Assembly: GCA_023229765.1 (NCBI GenBank)
Contig: JALNYO010000017.1
Location: 15,353-79,352 of the forward strand
Direction: 5' to 3'
DNA length: 64,000 nt
Source: Syntrophales bacterium
GTDB lineage: Bacteria > Desulfobacterota > Syntrophia > Syntrophales > UBA5619
Shown here: positions 41,480-50,423 of the stretch, piece after piece
Layout of the letters: every line of letters begins with the position of its first letter
Position numbering within the stretch: position 1 is the stretch's first letter
Position numbers and translations under genes: made by a program
Notes under the pieces: generated by a model
The model's input: only the letters and a program-made list of their open reading frames with translations
Told to the model about the DNA's origin: nothing
Databases searched by the model: none

Positions 41480-43141
41480 ATGAAGGTAGAAAACAGGAAA
41501 CTGATCTGGCTGATTATCGGTCTGGCGGTAATCGCCGGTGCGGGATGGGCGCTGTGGAACCGATACTGGTTCTATCTGCCGGGGCTCCTCGCCCGCATCA
41601 GGGATCCGATCCAGTCGACGATGAAAGTAGCATGGACAAGTGGGCCGCGACCTTCGCAGTTTACCGCCGACAACCGCCCGCCCAACATCGTGCTGATCGT
41701 GGCCGACGATCTGGGATTCAACGATGTGACCTTCTGGGGCGGCGGGGTGGCGGGTGGCAGAGTGGCGACGCTTGCGATCGATTCAATCGCGAGAGACGGC
41801 GTTGCCTTCAGCCGCTGCTACGCGGGCAACGCCACTTGCGCCCCCTCCCGCGCCGCGCTGATGACCGGGCGCTACGCCACGCGCTTCGGTTTTGAGTTCA
41901 CGCCGGCGCCCATGGAATTAAGCAAGATTATCGCAAAGGAGATGCCTGTCGGCCAGGCTATTTATCATGCCGATCTCGAAGAGAAAACCCCGCCTTTTCG
42001 GGCAATGGAGATTCCTGCTGCCGAGGTGATGATTGGCCAGATGCTCAGCAAAAGCGGCTATCGCACAATCCACCTCGGCAAATGGCATCTGGGCGAGACA
42101 GTTGCATCCCGACCCGGGGCGCGCGGCTTCGACGAAACGCTGAGCATGGAGCATGGCGCGGGCCTCTACCTGCCGAAGGACGATCCGAATGTGGTCAATT
42201 CAGTGCAGGATTTTGATCCGATCGACCATTTTCTATGGGCCAATCTTCCCTTCGCTATTACCCATAACGGCTCGAGGCGTTTCACCCCCCCCGAATACAT
42301 GACGGACTATCTGTCGAATGAGGCGGTCAAGGTCATTGCCGCAAACCGGGAGCGTCCGTTTTTCCTGTACCTCGCCTACAACACCCCGCATACGCCACTC
42401 CAGGCCCTGAAAGCCGACTATGACGCGCTTGCGGATATCAAGGATCATCGTTTGCGGGTCTATGCCGCGATGATCAAATCCCTCGACCGGGGAGTTGGCA
42501 GGGTGCTGGCGGCATTAAAGGCGCAGGGATTAAACGAAAACACCATCGTGATGTTCACAAGCGACAATGGCGGGGCAAATTACATCGGCCTTCCTGATAT
42601 CAACAAACCGTATCGCGGCTTTAAGTGTACATTTTTTGAGGGAGGTCTCCGTGTGCCGTTTTTCATGAAGTGGCCGGGGAGGATTCCGGCTGGCGCCGTT
42701 TTCCCGAATCCGGTTGGCCATGTTGACGTGTTCGCGACGGCGGCGATTGCGGCCGGCGCCGCCTTGCCCACCGACCGGGTACTTGACGGCGTTGACCTCA
42801 TGCCCTATGCTGCCGGCGGCAAAAAAGGTTTCCCGCACAAAAGCCTCTTCTTCCGTTCGGGCAACTATCGCGTTATTTTGGCGGGTGACTGGAAGCTGCA
42901 GATCGATGACACGCAGAAAAAAATCTGGCTCTTCGACCTGGCGCATGACCCGACTGAGCAGAAAAACCTGGCCAATTCCGAGCCGGCACGGGTGGCCGCC
43001 CTCCAGGCTGAACTCGCCATAATCAACGGCGAGCAGGTCAAGCCTCTGTGGCCGAGCCTGATCGAAGGGCGCATTGACATCGACGCGCCCCTGGGGCTTC
43101 CGGAAAACGGAAAGGGAGAATATGTTTACTGGGCCAATTAG
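41480..43141 (+). CDS. formylglycine-dependent sulfatase (arylsulfatase type), membrane-anchored or exported
   Basis: A 553-aa type I sulfatase. An N-terminal hydrophobic segment (LIWLIIGLAVIAGAGWALW) is either signal or anchor. The metal-binding pair is Asp76-Asp77 in VLIVADDLGF. The formylglycine precursor is Cys120 in CAPSRAALMTGR. HLGKWHLGE and FTSDNGGANY complete the site. GGAAAGGAG decides the start at 41480 over the ATG at 41474. The adjacent maturase would activate it. Substrate (aryl or alkyl sulfate, or a sulfated glycan) is not determinable, but an alkylsulfatase follows at 43.2 kb. Confidence 0.93.
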   Translation: MKVENRKLIWLIIGLAVIAGAGWALWNRYWFYLPGLLARIRDPIQSTMKVAWTSGPRPSQFTADNRPPNIVLIVADDLGFNDVTFWGGGVAGGRVATLAIDSIARDGVAFSRCYAGNATCAPSRAALMTGRYATRFGFEFTPAPMELSKIIAKEMPVGQAIYHADLEEKTPPFRAMEIPAAEVMIGQMLSKSGYRTIHLGKWHLGETVASRPGARGFDETLSMEHGAGLYLPKDDPNVVNSVQDFDPIDHFLWANLPFAITHNGSRRFTPPEYMTDYLSNEAVKVIAANRERPFFLYLAYNTPHTPLQALKADYDALADIKDHRLRVYAAMIKSLDRGVGRVLAALKAQGLNENTIVMFTSDNGGANYIGLPDINKPYRGFKCTFFEGGLRVPFFMKWPGRIPAGAVFPNPVGHVDVFATAAIAAGAALPTDRVLDGVDLMPYAAGGKKGFPHKSLFFRSGNYRVILAGDWKLQIDDTQKKIWLFDLAHDPTEQKNLANSEPARVAALQAELAIINGEQVKPLWPSLIEGRIDIDAPLGLPENGKGEYVYWAN

Positions 43142-43182
43142 AAATTCCCCGGCGCGCAGTAAAATATAGAGGAGGAAAAAAC

Positions 43183-45288
43183 TTGCAGCATATGACAACA
43201 TTATGTCTCCTGCTGGCGGTGGCGGCGTTGGTTCTGGGCGTGGCTGTCTGTCTCAAGGTCTTCAATGGGGGAGGGGAACCCCCCGAAGAGGAGAAACACC
43301 CGAAACGTAAGACGTTATACCTCCTGCTGGCTGTACCGGTTATGGTTCTGGCCGGAACCCGCCTGTTTAAGTACCTCAATGGGGCGGGCAGCTCCGGTGG
43401 TGATTTTTCGTCCGGCAGCGCGACCAGGGCAAGCATGGACGCCAACGCGAATCTGGCAAAGTCCTTGAATCTTGCGGATCAGCAGGACTTTGAAGACGCG
43501 AAGCGCGGTCTGATTGCCGCCCCGAATGGCAAGGTGCTGGCGAAGGACGGCTCGGTTATCTGGGACTTCGATCGCTTCCGGTTTGTTGAGGGCGATGCGC
43601 CGCCCACGGTCAATCCCAGCCTCTGGCGTCACGCGAAGCTCAACAAGACGATCGGCCTCTTCAAGGTTATGGACGGCATCTACCAGTTGCGCGGCTTCGA
43701 TCTTGCCAATATCACCATTATTGAAGGGAAAACGGGGTGGATCGTTCAGGACGGCCTCTCCTGCCGGGAAACGGCGGAAGCGGCCATGGCCTTTGCCCGC
43801 AAGCATCTCGGCAACAGGCCCGTCTCGGCCCTCCTTATCAGCCACAGCCACATGGACCATTTCGGCGGGCTCCTCGGCGTCATTTCGGACGAAGAGGTAA
43901 AACGCCGCCGGATTCCGATCGTGGCGCCCGCAGGCTTCATGGAGGAGGCAACGAGTGAAAATGTGCTGGTTGGGAAGGCCATGGGGCGGCGCGCCATGTG
44001 GCAATTCGGGACTCAGTTGCCGGCCTCGGCCAAGGGGCTCGTTGATTGCGGCATCGGCAACGCCATTGGCTTAGGCGAATTTGGCATCTTGCAGCCCACC
44101 GTCATCGTTGATCATACCCCCCAGGAGATGACCATCGACGGCATCCGCTTCGTCTTCCAGAACATCCCCCAATCGGAGGCGCCGGCCGAAATGGCGTTTT
44201 ATCTCCCCGATTTCAAGGCATTTTGCGGCGCCGAGATTCTGAATCAAACATTGCATCAGATTTTGACGCTGCGGGGCGCCAAGGTGCGCGACACGCTGCT
44301 CTGGGCTGGCTACATTGACGAAAGCCTGCAGCGGTTCGGGGATGCGGAGGTCTATTTCGCTCTCCACAACTGGCCGGTGTGGGGCAATGGCCGCGTGGTC
44401 GAGTTTATGAAAAAGCATCGCGACACCTATAAATACATCCACGACCAGACGGTGCGGATGATCAACGCCGGGATGAGGCCGGACGAGATTGCCGACGCAA
44501 TAAAGCTGCCGGCATCCCTCGAGACATTTTTTGCCGTCCGCGGCTATTACGGAACGGCCCGGCGCAACGCCCGGGCGGTTTACCAGCACTACCTGGGCTG
44601 GTTTGACGGGAACCCGGCCCACCTGGACCCACTGCCGCGGCAGGACGCTTCCAGACGTTATGTGGAGCTGATGGGCGGTGGCGAGCAGGTGCTGAAGGCG
44701 GCGCAGGAAGCCTTCACCCGCGGCGAGTATCAATGGGTCGCGGAACTTCTGAACCACGTCGTCTTCGCCCAGCCGGACTGGAAGCCCCCCCGGGAACTGC
44801 TGGCCCGGACCTACGACCAGCTTGGCTATGGCGCGGAGTGTCCACTCGATCGCAATTTGTACCTGACGGGGGCGCAGGAACTACGTTCCGGGAAAAGCGG
44901 CCCGTCTCCTGAACCCGTCAAAAGCATGGAATTGATGGCCCAAATGCCAATAGAAAATTTTCTGATCGCCATGGCGGCAACTCTCGACGGCCCGGCGGCA
45001 GAGGGGAAGGACTTTAAAATCAATATCGTATTTTCCGATCTTGGTGAATCCTACCTCCTCTGGCTCGAAAATGCCGTCCTGCATCACAGAAAAGGGGCGC
45101 CAGCCGGAAACGCCGACGCGACCTTAACCCTCACGAAAGGCATGTTCCTCAAGCTGGTGGTCGGCAAAGGGGAAATCAAGGACCTGCTGGGAGACGGAAT
45201 CCGGGTAACGGGGAGCAAGATCGATCTGGTGCGTTTCTTCTCCCTGTTTAAGAAACCGGGGGGAACCTTCCCCATCGTGACACCGTGA
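43183..45288 (+). CDS. MBL-fold alkylsulfatase (SdsA-type)
   Basis: A 701-aa Zn-dependent sulfatase hydrolysing primary or secondary alkyl sulfates to alcohol plus sulfate; it needs no formylglycine. The metal motif HSHMDHFGG gives His221, His223, Asp225 and His226; CGAEILNQ and the helical dimerisation region follow. The C-terminal SCP2-like domain (about 600-701) recruits hydrophobic substrates. TTG at 43183 is the start because GGAGG is 7 bp ahead; the ATG at 43192 is too far. The N-terminus carries two similar hydrophobic segments (residues 6-30 and 45-68) ending in FNGGG and LNGAG, seemingly an internal duplication. Between two other sulfatases and downstream of the maturase. Confidence 0.9.
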   Translation: MQHMTTLCLLLAVAALVLGVAVCLKVFNGGGEPPEEEKHPKRKTLYLLLAVPVMVLAGTRLFKYLNGAGSSGGDFSSGSATRASMDANANLAKSLNLADQQDFEDAKRGLIAAPNGKVLAKDGSVIWDFDRFRFVEGDAPPTVNPSLWRHAKLNKTIGLFKVMDGIYQLRGFDLANITIIEGKTGWIVQDGLSCRETAEAAMAFARKHLGNRPVSALLISHSHMDHFGGLLGVISDEEVKRRRIPIVAPAGFMEEATSENVLVGKAMGRRAMWQFGTQLPASAKGLVDCGIGNAIGLGEFGILQPTVIVDHTPQEMTIDGIRFVFQNIPQSEAPAEMAFYLPDFKAFCGAEILNQTLHQILTLRGAKVRDTLLWAGYIDESLQRFGDAEVYFALHNWPVWGNGRVVEFMKKHRDTYKYIHDQTVRMINAGMRPDEIADAIKLPASLETFFAVRGYYGTARRNARAVYQHYLGWFDGNPAHLDPLPRQDASRRYVELMGGGEQVLKAAQEAFTRGEYQWVAELLNHVVFAQPDWKPPRELLARTYDQLGYGAECPLDRNLYLTGAQELRSGKSGPSPEPVKSMELMAQMPIENFLIAMAATLDGPAAEGKDFKINIVFSDLGESYLLWLENAVLHHRKGAPAGNADATLTLTKGMFLKLVVGKGEIKDLLGDGIRVTGSKIDLVRFFSLFKKPGGTFPIVTP

Positions 45289-45399
45289 GATGCGGCACAA
45301 CGGGATGATCAGCAAACCCTGCCCCCACCTCGCGGGTCAAAGCCACAGCGGCAAAGACCCTTGAAACCGTTCAAGTTGAATGATAGCGGAGGAATATCT

Positions 45400-46830
45400 A
45401 TGGAAGAAATAAAATCTCCTGATCACAGGGTTTCCCGGCGCCAGACACTCAAGATCATCGGCGGCTCCCTGGCGGCATGCGCAACCGATTTTGGCCTGGC
45501 CTCCCTTGCGTGGGGGAAACGGGGGGAAGAAAAAAGGCCGAAAGCGCCACAGAGGCCGAATATTGTCTTCATACTGTCGGACGACCATCGTGCCGATACC
45601 ATGGGCAACATGGGCCATCCGTTTGTCAAAACCCCCAATCTCGATCGCATAGCGAAAGAGGGGGTAAAATTCACCAACGACTTTGCGGCGATACCATTAT
45701 GCAGCCCTTCGCGGGGCTGCTTTCTGACCGGCCAATACGCCCACCGCCACGGGGTAAAGAACAACTATACGCCGTGGAATGACAGGAATGTGACCTTTCT
45801 GGAGCTTCTCAAGAATTCAGGGTATAAAAACGCTTTCTTCGGCAAATGGCACATGCCCGGCAGACTGCCTGACCTTCTGGGGAAAGCCGTCGATCGCTTC
45901 GTCACCTTCACCGCTTCCGGAGGGCAGGGACTCTACAACGACTGTCCTTTGTTCATCGACGGTCACCTCACGCAACGAAAAGGGAAATATCTGACGGAGG
46001 ATTTGACCAATCTGGCACTGGACTTCATCCGGGAGAACAAGGATGGCCCCTTCTGCGTTTACCTCGCCCACAAGGCGCCGCATCAGCCTTTTGTTCCGCC
46101 CCCCGCGTTGCAGGATCTCTATGATGACGCCGATGCCGGCCGCACGCTTCCCCCCGAATACCACGCCTGGATTCAGGTAAAGGAGGGAAGCCCCTATTAC
46201 GGGGTGCTGGGCAGAGTGGTTGAAAAATATCTTGACTACCACCGGGTCATTACGGCCATGGACCAGCAGATCGGCCGGGTGCTGGCCGAACTGGACAGCC
46301 TCGGCATCGCCGACAACACCGTCGTGGTCTATACCAGCGACAACGGCTATTTCTGGGGAGAAAAAGAGCTGATCGACAAGCGGTTCCCCTACGAAGAGGC
46401 GACCCGTATTCCGCTGCTCGTGCGTTATCCGGAGAAAATAAAAAATCCGGGCCGTACTTCCACAGAGATGGCGCTCAGCATCGATATGGCGCCGACGCTC
46501 CTGGAACTGGCGGGGCTCAAGGTTCCCCCAAACGTGCAGGGGATCAGCCTGGCCCCCATTTTAACGGATGAAAAGAACAGCCCGCATCGCTCTTCCGTCC
46601 ACCTGGAGTACTTCAAGGACTTCCCCTACAACGTCCCCTCCTGGGATGCGGTGAGAACCGACCGTTTTCTCTACGTTGAATACGAGGGGGACAAAGGCGA
46701 GGAGTTGTTCGATATCCGGAATGATCCCCGCACCATGCACAATCTCATTGCCACGCCGGAAGGGAAAGGCGCTTTACCGGAAATGCAAGACCTGATGAAG
46801 CAGTATCTGCGGAGGAAATCCCATGGCTGA
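45400..46830 (+). CDS. formylglycine-dependent sulfatase with Tat-like signal
   Basis: A 476-aa sulfatase of the Cys type. The N-terminus SRRQTLKIIGGSLAACA is a twin-arginine-style signal. Metal residues lie in ILSDDHRADTMGN; the formylglycine precursor is Cys101 in CSPSRGCFLTGQ; FFGKWHMPGR and YTSDNGYFWGEK follow. GGAGG 8 bp before 45400 sets the start. It resembles iduronate/choline-type sulfatases more than the first sulfatase of the cluster. The stop overlaps the next membrane-protein gene by 8 bp. Specific substrate unknown. Confidence 0.92.
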   Translation: MEEIKSPDHRVSRRQTLKIIGGSLAACATDFGLASLAWGKRGEEKRPKAPQRPNIVFILSDDHRADTMGNMGHPFVKTPNLDRIAKEGVKFTNDFAAIPLCSPSRGCFLTGQYAHRHGVKNNYTPWNDRNVTFLELLKNSGYKNAFFGKWHMPGRLPDLLGKAVDRFVTFTASGGQGLYNDCPLFIDGHLTQRKGKYLTEDLTNLALDFIRENKDGPFCVYLAHKAPHQPFVPPPALQDLYDDADAGRTLPPEYHAWIQVKEGSPYYGVLGRVVEKYLDYHRVITAMDQQIGRVLAELDSLGIADNTVVVYTSDNGYFWGEKELIDKRFPYEEATRIPLLVRYPEKIKNPGRTSTEMALSIDMAPTLLELAGLKVPPNVQGISLAPILTDEKNSPHRSSVHLEYFKDFPYNVPSWDAVRTDRFLYVEYEGDKGEELFDIRNDPRTMHNLIATPEGKGALPEMQDLMKQYLRRKSHG

Positions 46831-47419
46831 GATCGTCGCGAAAAAGAAAAGAGAGCCTTTCGGCCGCAGAGTCCTCTGCCCGGTGGGCGTCGCTTTGGGC
46901 GTCTGGGTTTTGCTCAACGGCCTGACCAGCCATCTGGAGTGGTTTGGAAACGGCGGCGGGTATCGGGCCGCGGCGGCCGTTCTCTACCCGCTTTTGGGGA
47001 TAAGCATAACTTGCAGCAGCATTTTTGTGTACAGCGTCATGTATATTCGCGGCGCCTCTTTGAAAGAAAGGGTTTTCTGGGCCTACATCGTCCCGGGCGC
47101 CTTTGTCTTAAAGGAAATCTGGCGGGTAAGCGCCTTCTTTTCCCCGGGAGAATCTTTCTATTACGCCTTCGCCCCCCTGACGCTCGGGGTTCTCCTTGCC
47201 CCGGTCGGATTTCTCAGCCTCTGCGAAATGTTCTGGCGATGGCGGGACAAGCAAAGAGGAGAAGCGACCCGAATCGCGACGAGCGGCCCCGTCGCGGGGC
47301 TCGTGTTCTGGGGAATAACGGTCTTTTTCATGCTGTTTTGGGGAAGCGCGGAGGATACCCCCGGCTCCAAGTGGTTTTATCTGTACATGGAAGGCTACAA
47401 GGCATTATTCGTCCGCTAA
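46823..47419 (+). CDS. uncharacterised membrane protein (198 aa)
   Basis: About five hydrophobic helices (near residues 18-36, 48-70, 84-102, 115-135 and 155-175) with a basic N-terminus (MAEIVAKKKREPFGRR). No family is recognised. It overlaps the sulfatase stop and is the last gene of the sulfatase operon. It might act in uptake or export of substrate, sulfate or alcohol; this is inference from position. Confidence 0.7.
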   Translation: MAEIVAKKKREPFGRRVLCPVGVALGVWVLLNGLTSHLEWFGNGGGYRAAAAVLYPLLGISITCSSIFVYSVMYIRGASLKERVFWAYIVPGAFVLKEIWRVSAFFSPGESFYYAFAPLTLGVLLAPVGFLSLCEMFWRWRDKQRGEATRIATSGPVAGLVFWGITVFFMLFWGSAEDTPGSKWFYLYMEGYKALFVR

Positions 47420-47422
47420 GTA

Positions 47423-47545
47423 TGATGGACCCCAAAATTTGGACAGTGTGTTAAGTTACACTTGGGAGCAAAAAGGAGGAGGACCAAGTGGAAAATTTAA
47501 GGAGGAAACACACACCTGTCATTCAAGGCTAAAATTCATATCCGA
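47423..47545 (+). pseudogene. relic of an IS3-family insertion sequence (left end and start of orfA)
   Basis: TGATGGACCCCAAAATTTGG resembles an IS3-family terminal repeat. After a strong AGGAGG site, GTG starts ENLRRKHTP, a typical IS3 orfA beginning. One extra base then breaks the frame (the other frame reads SFKAK) and the homology ends. No orfB or right end is present. Confidence 0.55.
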
Positions 47546-47587
47546 AAGACTGTACTCAATAGTTATTACAATACGATATATAGCCTA

Positions 47588-47636
47588 TTCAATCCCAGTA
47601 CCGCCATAAAAATCAAGGGGCTACGGAGTTACTTAG
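47588..47636 (+). other. third copy of the tRNA-Val attachment core plus hairpin
   Basis: TTCAATCCCAGTACCGCC (47588-47605) matches the att core without its last bases. It is followed by ATAAAAATCAAGGGGCTACG, which parallels the sequence right of attR at 23892. The hairpin AAGGGGCT/AGCCCCTT then ends in TTCTTCTTTTG. It marks a possible old end of a 23.7-kb island. From 47637 to 47813 I see nothing. Confidence 0.6.
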
Positions 47637-47813
47637 CAGCCCCTTCTTCTTTTGTGCGGTTTTGCTATTTTCAGCGTAAATTTCTCCAATACCCATTGAT
47701 CCTGTTTTCGATCATTCCATCGACCGAGAATAGCTCCGAGGTAATTTTCTCTATGAAGATATCGTTTCAAAGACTGTGATTGGGGAAAATACTTTTATGA
47801 ATGATTCATTACT

Positions 47814-47996
47814 GGGTGTGCGACAAATTTATGGGTAGAGCAGTTTTTCACCCCTCTTTAGCAAAGAGGGGTTAGGGGAGATTTGATGGAAAATAAATAT
47901 CCCCTTGCTTTTATTATGAATTCCCCCTGCACCCCTTTTCCAAAGGGGGGATAAGTTTCTGCAAGTATATGATACCCACATTTTTGTCGCAGACCC
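47814..47996. mobile_element. MITE-like element family B, copy 2 (183 bp, opposite orientation)
   Basis: It starts GGGTGTGCGACAAATTTATG and ends CACATTTTTGTCGCAGACCC, the reverse complement of the 12518 copy and exactly as long. It is flanked by TTCATTACT (47805-47813) and TTCGTTACT (47997-48005), a 9-bp duplication with one mismatch. The right-hand duplication contains the stop codon of the next minus-strand gene. Confidence 0.8.
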
Positions 47997-48000
47997 TTCG

Positions 48001-48627
48001 TTACTTTCCTGTTTGCATTGCAAAGTCTTTGATGCATGCGGCAAGCTCTGCTTCTCGCGACTGGAAGAAATGATCTGTACCGGGGATGATCTCCAAGCGG
48101 CAGGCAAGCTCAGCCGCAACACCTTTTATCCTCTCTACCGAACAGTACTGATCCTGATCCCCGCAGACAACAAGCCCCACTTTTCCCCGCAATGTCTGAA
48201 AGTCAAAATCAAAGAGATTGATCGGCGGTGAAACAAAAAGCGCCGGAAGCAAGTTTCTTCTGCCGAGAATGCCGGCATTCACCCATGCCCCGAATGAATA
48301 ACCGGCCGGCAGTATCTCTATAATCCCCTGTTCCTCCATAAAAGAGATAGCAGCCAGGACATCATCCTGCTCTCCCCTCCCATCGTCAAAGGATCCTGAG
48401 CTTTTTCCTACTCCCCGGAAATTGAAACGAAGTGTTGAAATACCAGCAGCAAAAAGGGTTTCAGCCAGTGTCTTCACAATGGAATTGCCCATGTCACCCC
48501 CCATCAAAGAATGAGGGTGTGAGATCACCGCGCCAATAGCTCCACCCGACGAATTGTCATAGAGACCCTCAAGACGGATATTTCCTTGACCAAAGATAAC
48601 CTTTTTCTCTTCCATCTCAGTTTGCAT
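48001..48627 (-). CDS. alpha/beta hydrolase (dienelactone-hydrolase-like)
   Basis: A 208-aa hydrolase. HPHSLMGGDMGN forms the oxyanion region, RFNFRGVGKSSG is typical of the COG2945 type, the nucleophile Ser is in AGYSFGAWVNA, and CGDQDQYC and GTDHFFQSRE carry the acid and His. Substrate unknown. An in-frame ATG at 48615 (MEEKKV) may be the true start, because the ATG at 48627 is part of a dispersed repeat. The stop codon lies in the 9-bp duplication made by the adjoining MITE. Confidence 0.83.
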   Translation of the reverse strand: MQTEMEEKKVIFGQGNIRLEGLYDNSSGGAIGAVISHPHSLMGGDMGNSIVKTLAETLFAAGISTLRFNFRGVGKSSGSFDDGRGEQDDVLAAISFMEEQGIIEILPAGYSFGAWVNAGILGRRNLLPALFVSPPINLFDFDFQTLRGKVGLVVCGDQDQYCSVERIKGVAAELACRLEIIPGTDHFFQSREAELAACIKDFAMQTGK

Positions 48628-48712
48628 GAAAATCCCCCCATCCCCCCTTTGCCAAAGGGGGGCAAGGGGGGATTTTCATGCTTCGTTGTGCCCCACGGGC
48701 ATAAGGGTTTAT
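48626..48712. repeat. repeat family D, full copy 1
   Basis: ATGAAAATCCCCCCATCCCC, then a GC-rich hairpin and GGGGGGATTTTCATGCTTCG, ending GCCCCACGGGCATAAGGGTTT. About 87 bp; it abuts the start of the hydrolase gene and lies near the end of the thioesterase region. Confidence 0.7.
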
Positions 48713-48802
48713 AGCCAATTTACCGGCTCACCTGCTATTTTTGTTGAATTTCTTTTCGGACGGCTTGAGTTATATCCTTTTCTCCGAAGTAATGCACACT
48801 TG

Positions 48803-49249
48803 TCAATTCTGCTGCAATCGTTCCGCCGGAACTGCCATCAGCGTGACCACGGCTTTAGCAACCAATTTCTCACCGCTGTTCCGGACGTCGTAAACCTCAG
48901 ATTCGGAAACGATGATTCTTTTCCCTTGGCTGATTACCTGCGAACGGCAGCGAAGAACATTTCCAAATGCAGGTTTCAGCAAATTGATCTTGAACTCGAT
49001 CGTCAGGATTCTGAAGTTTTCGGCAACTGTCGTGAAAGCGGAATATCCGGCGGTATGATCAGCCATGGTAGCCATCAGCCCCGCATGGATAAAATTATCC
49101 TGCGTTCGGTGGTTGTCGCTGATCGACACCTCTGATTCGAAGAACCCTTGTTCCGCCCTCAACGCCTTCAAGCCGCAGTATTTGATAAATCCCCTGCAGA
49201 AATCAGCGGTAAGAAAATCAATTCTTTCCTGAGTCAGACTATGCTCCAT
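48803..49249 (-). CDS. PaaI-family hotdog thioesterase
   Basis: A 148-aa hotdog-fold protein that hydrolyses acyl- or aryl-CoA thioesters. It shows the family pattern NFIHAGLMATMADHTAGYSA, with the HAG motif and the Asp expected to activate water, and IEFKINLLKPAFGNVLRCRS. The usual tetramer-forming size. It follows, on the same strand, the VOC and MBL genes, but no clear functional link is visible. The 90 bp to the repeat at 48626-48712 contain nothing further. Confidence 0.85.
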   Translation of the reverse strand: MEHSLTQERIDFLTADFCRGFIKYCGLKALRAEQGFFESEVSISDNHRTQDNFIHAGLMATMADHTAGYSAFTTVAENFRILTIEFKINLLKPAFGNVLRCRSQVISQGKRIIVSESEVYDVRNSGEKLVAKAVVTLMAVPAERLQQN

Positions 49250-49304
49250 ATTAAAAATTCACCTCATTATTGATTTTTAAAGCAACTCCCCCAATTATCC
49301 GCTC

Positions 49305-49673
49305 TTACCGCTGAGGAAGAATTTCGATCCAGTAATCGTCTGGATCATGGATAAAGTAGATTCCCATATGGGGGTTTTCATGACAGATGCAGCCCATCTG
49401 TTCATGGCGGGCATGGGCCGCGGCAAAGTCGTCCACGATCAGCGCCAGGTGAAACTCGTTGTCGCCGAGGTTATACGGTTCCTTCCGGTCTCGAAGCCAG
49501 GTGAGCTCCAGTTGGTGTCCGGTCTCGCCGTCGCCCAAAAAAACGAGGATGAAGCTGCCGTCGGCGGGCGCCTTTCTGCGGACCTCGGTCAGATTCAGTG
49601 CCTCCTTATAAAAATTGACGCTTTTCTCCAGATCAAGGACGTTGAAATTGTTGTGCGCAAAGCGAAATTTCAT
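49305..49673 (-). CDS. glyoxalase I-like VOC enzyme
   Basis: A 122-aa vicinal-oxygen-chelate protein with the four glyoxalase I metal ligands in place: His7 (FAHNNFN), Glu56 (HQLELT), His75 (EFHLAL) and Glu117 (YWIEIL). It would turn a methylglyoxal-thiol adduct into a lactoyl thioester. The next gene upstream on this strand is an MBL hydrolase of the glyoxalase II type, so together they make a plausible methylglyoxal route. The thiol used is unknown. Confidence 0.88.
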   Translation of the reverse strand: MKFRFAHNNFNVLDLEKSVNFYKEALNLTEVRRKAPADGSFILVFLGDGETGHQLELTWLRDRKEPYNLGDNEFHLALIVDDFAAAHARHEQMGCICHENPHMGIYFIHDPDDYWIEILPQR

Positions 49674-49686
49674 TGCGAGTTCTCCT

Positions 49687-50385
49687 TTATTCGATGCTCA
49701 TGAGCGATTGCCAGCGTTCCCACTGTGTTTCCCGGGGAAGATTCCGCTTCGCCAAAAGAGCAATAATATCCGGTTCGTTGAAACGGAAATAGGGATTTAT
49801 TTTTTTCTCATCGGCCAGTGTGGAAAAGACATGTTCCGGATCGTAACGCCGCAGGAAGTCGTCGCATGCCTGGTTTTCCGGTTCGAGGTATTTGGCGAAG
49901 GCAATGGAATCGCGGACATAATCGTGGCCGGCGTAAACGACCGTCGCTTCAGGAAGCTCTTTCAGCGTCAGGATTGAGTTGTAGAATCCCTTCAGATCGC
50001 CGGAAAAACAGTTGCCGATAGTTCCGTTAAAGAGGGTGTCGCCGGAAATCAGGGCGCTGCCAGTGTAAAAACAACGAGAATCATTGGTATGTCCCGGCGT
50101 AGGGATGATCCGGATCTTCTGACGATCAAGTTCAATATTCTCGCCTCGAAGGTCATCGCCGGTCAAAAGACGCGCCTGCGATCCGTTCAGCAGGGCGACA
50201 TTGCCGCACGTATGATCCTGATGATTGTGGGTATTTACGACATACTGCAGAGAAAGACCGTGTTGAGCGACGAATGCAATGATTGCGTCTGCCGTCCCGC
50301 CGTCAACGGCCATGGCTTGTGCGTCTCCGTAAATCAGATAGCCGAGGTTATCGGCGCTGTAACGAAACTGTTTTATCTTCAGCAA
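49687..50385 (-). CDS. glyoxalase II-like metallo-beta-lactamase hydrolase
   Basis: A 232-aa MBL-fold hydrolase. The metal motif THNHQDHTCGN gives His53, His55, Asp57 and His58; TPGHTNDS, SGDTLFNGTIG and YAGHDYVRDS supply further ligands. The set matches hydroxyacylglutathione hydrolases. It lies 13 bp upstream of the glyoxalase I-like gene in the same orientation. Thioester of another thiol is possible, since many anaerobes lack glutathione. Confidence 0.88.
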   Translation of the reverse strand: MLKIKQFRYSADNLGYLIYGDAQAMAVDGGTADAIIAFVAQHGLSLQYVVNTHNHQDHTCGNVALLNGSQARLLTGDDLRGENIELDRQKIRIIPTPGHTNDSRCFYTGSALISGDTLFNGTIGNCFSGDLKGFYNSILTLKELPEATVVYAGHDYVRDSIAFAKYLEPENQACDDFLRRYDPEHVFSTLADEKKINPYFRFNEPDIIALLAKRNLPRETQWERWQSLMSIE

Positions 50386-50423
50386 GTAGCCCCCAAAGAT
50401 GGATGAGGTAAAAGAGGTTGCGG

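Noticed and set aside
47423..47545. A functional insertion sequence
   Set aside because: Only one end and about a dozen codons of orfA are present, with a frameshift.
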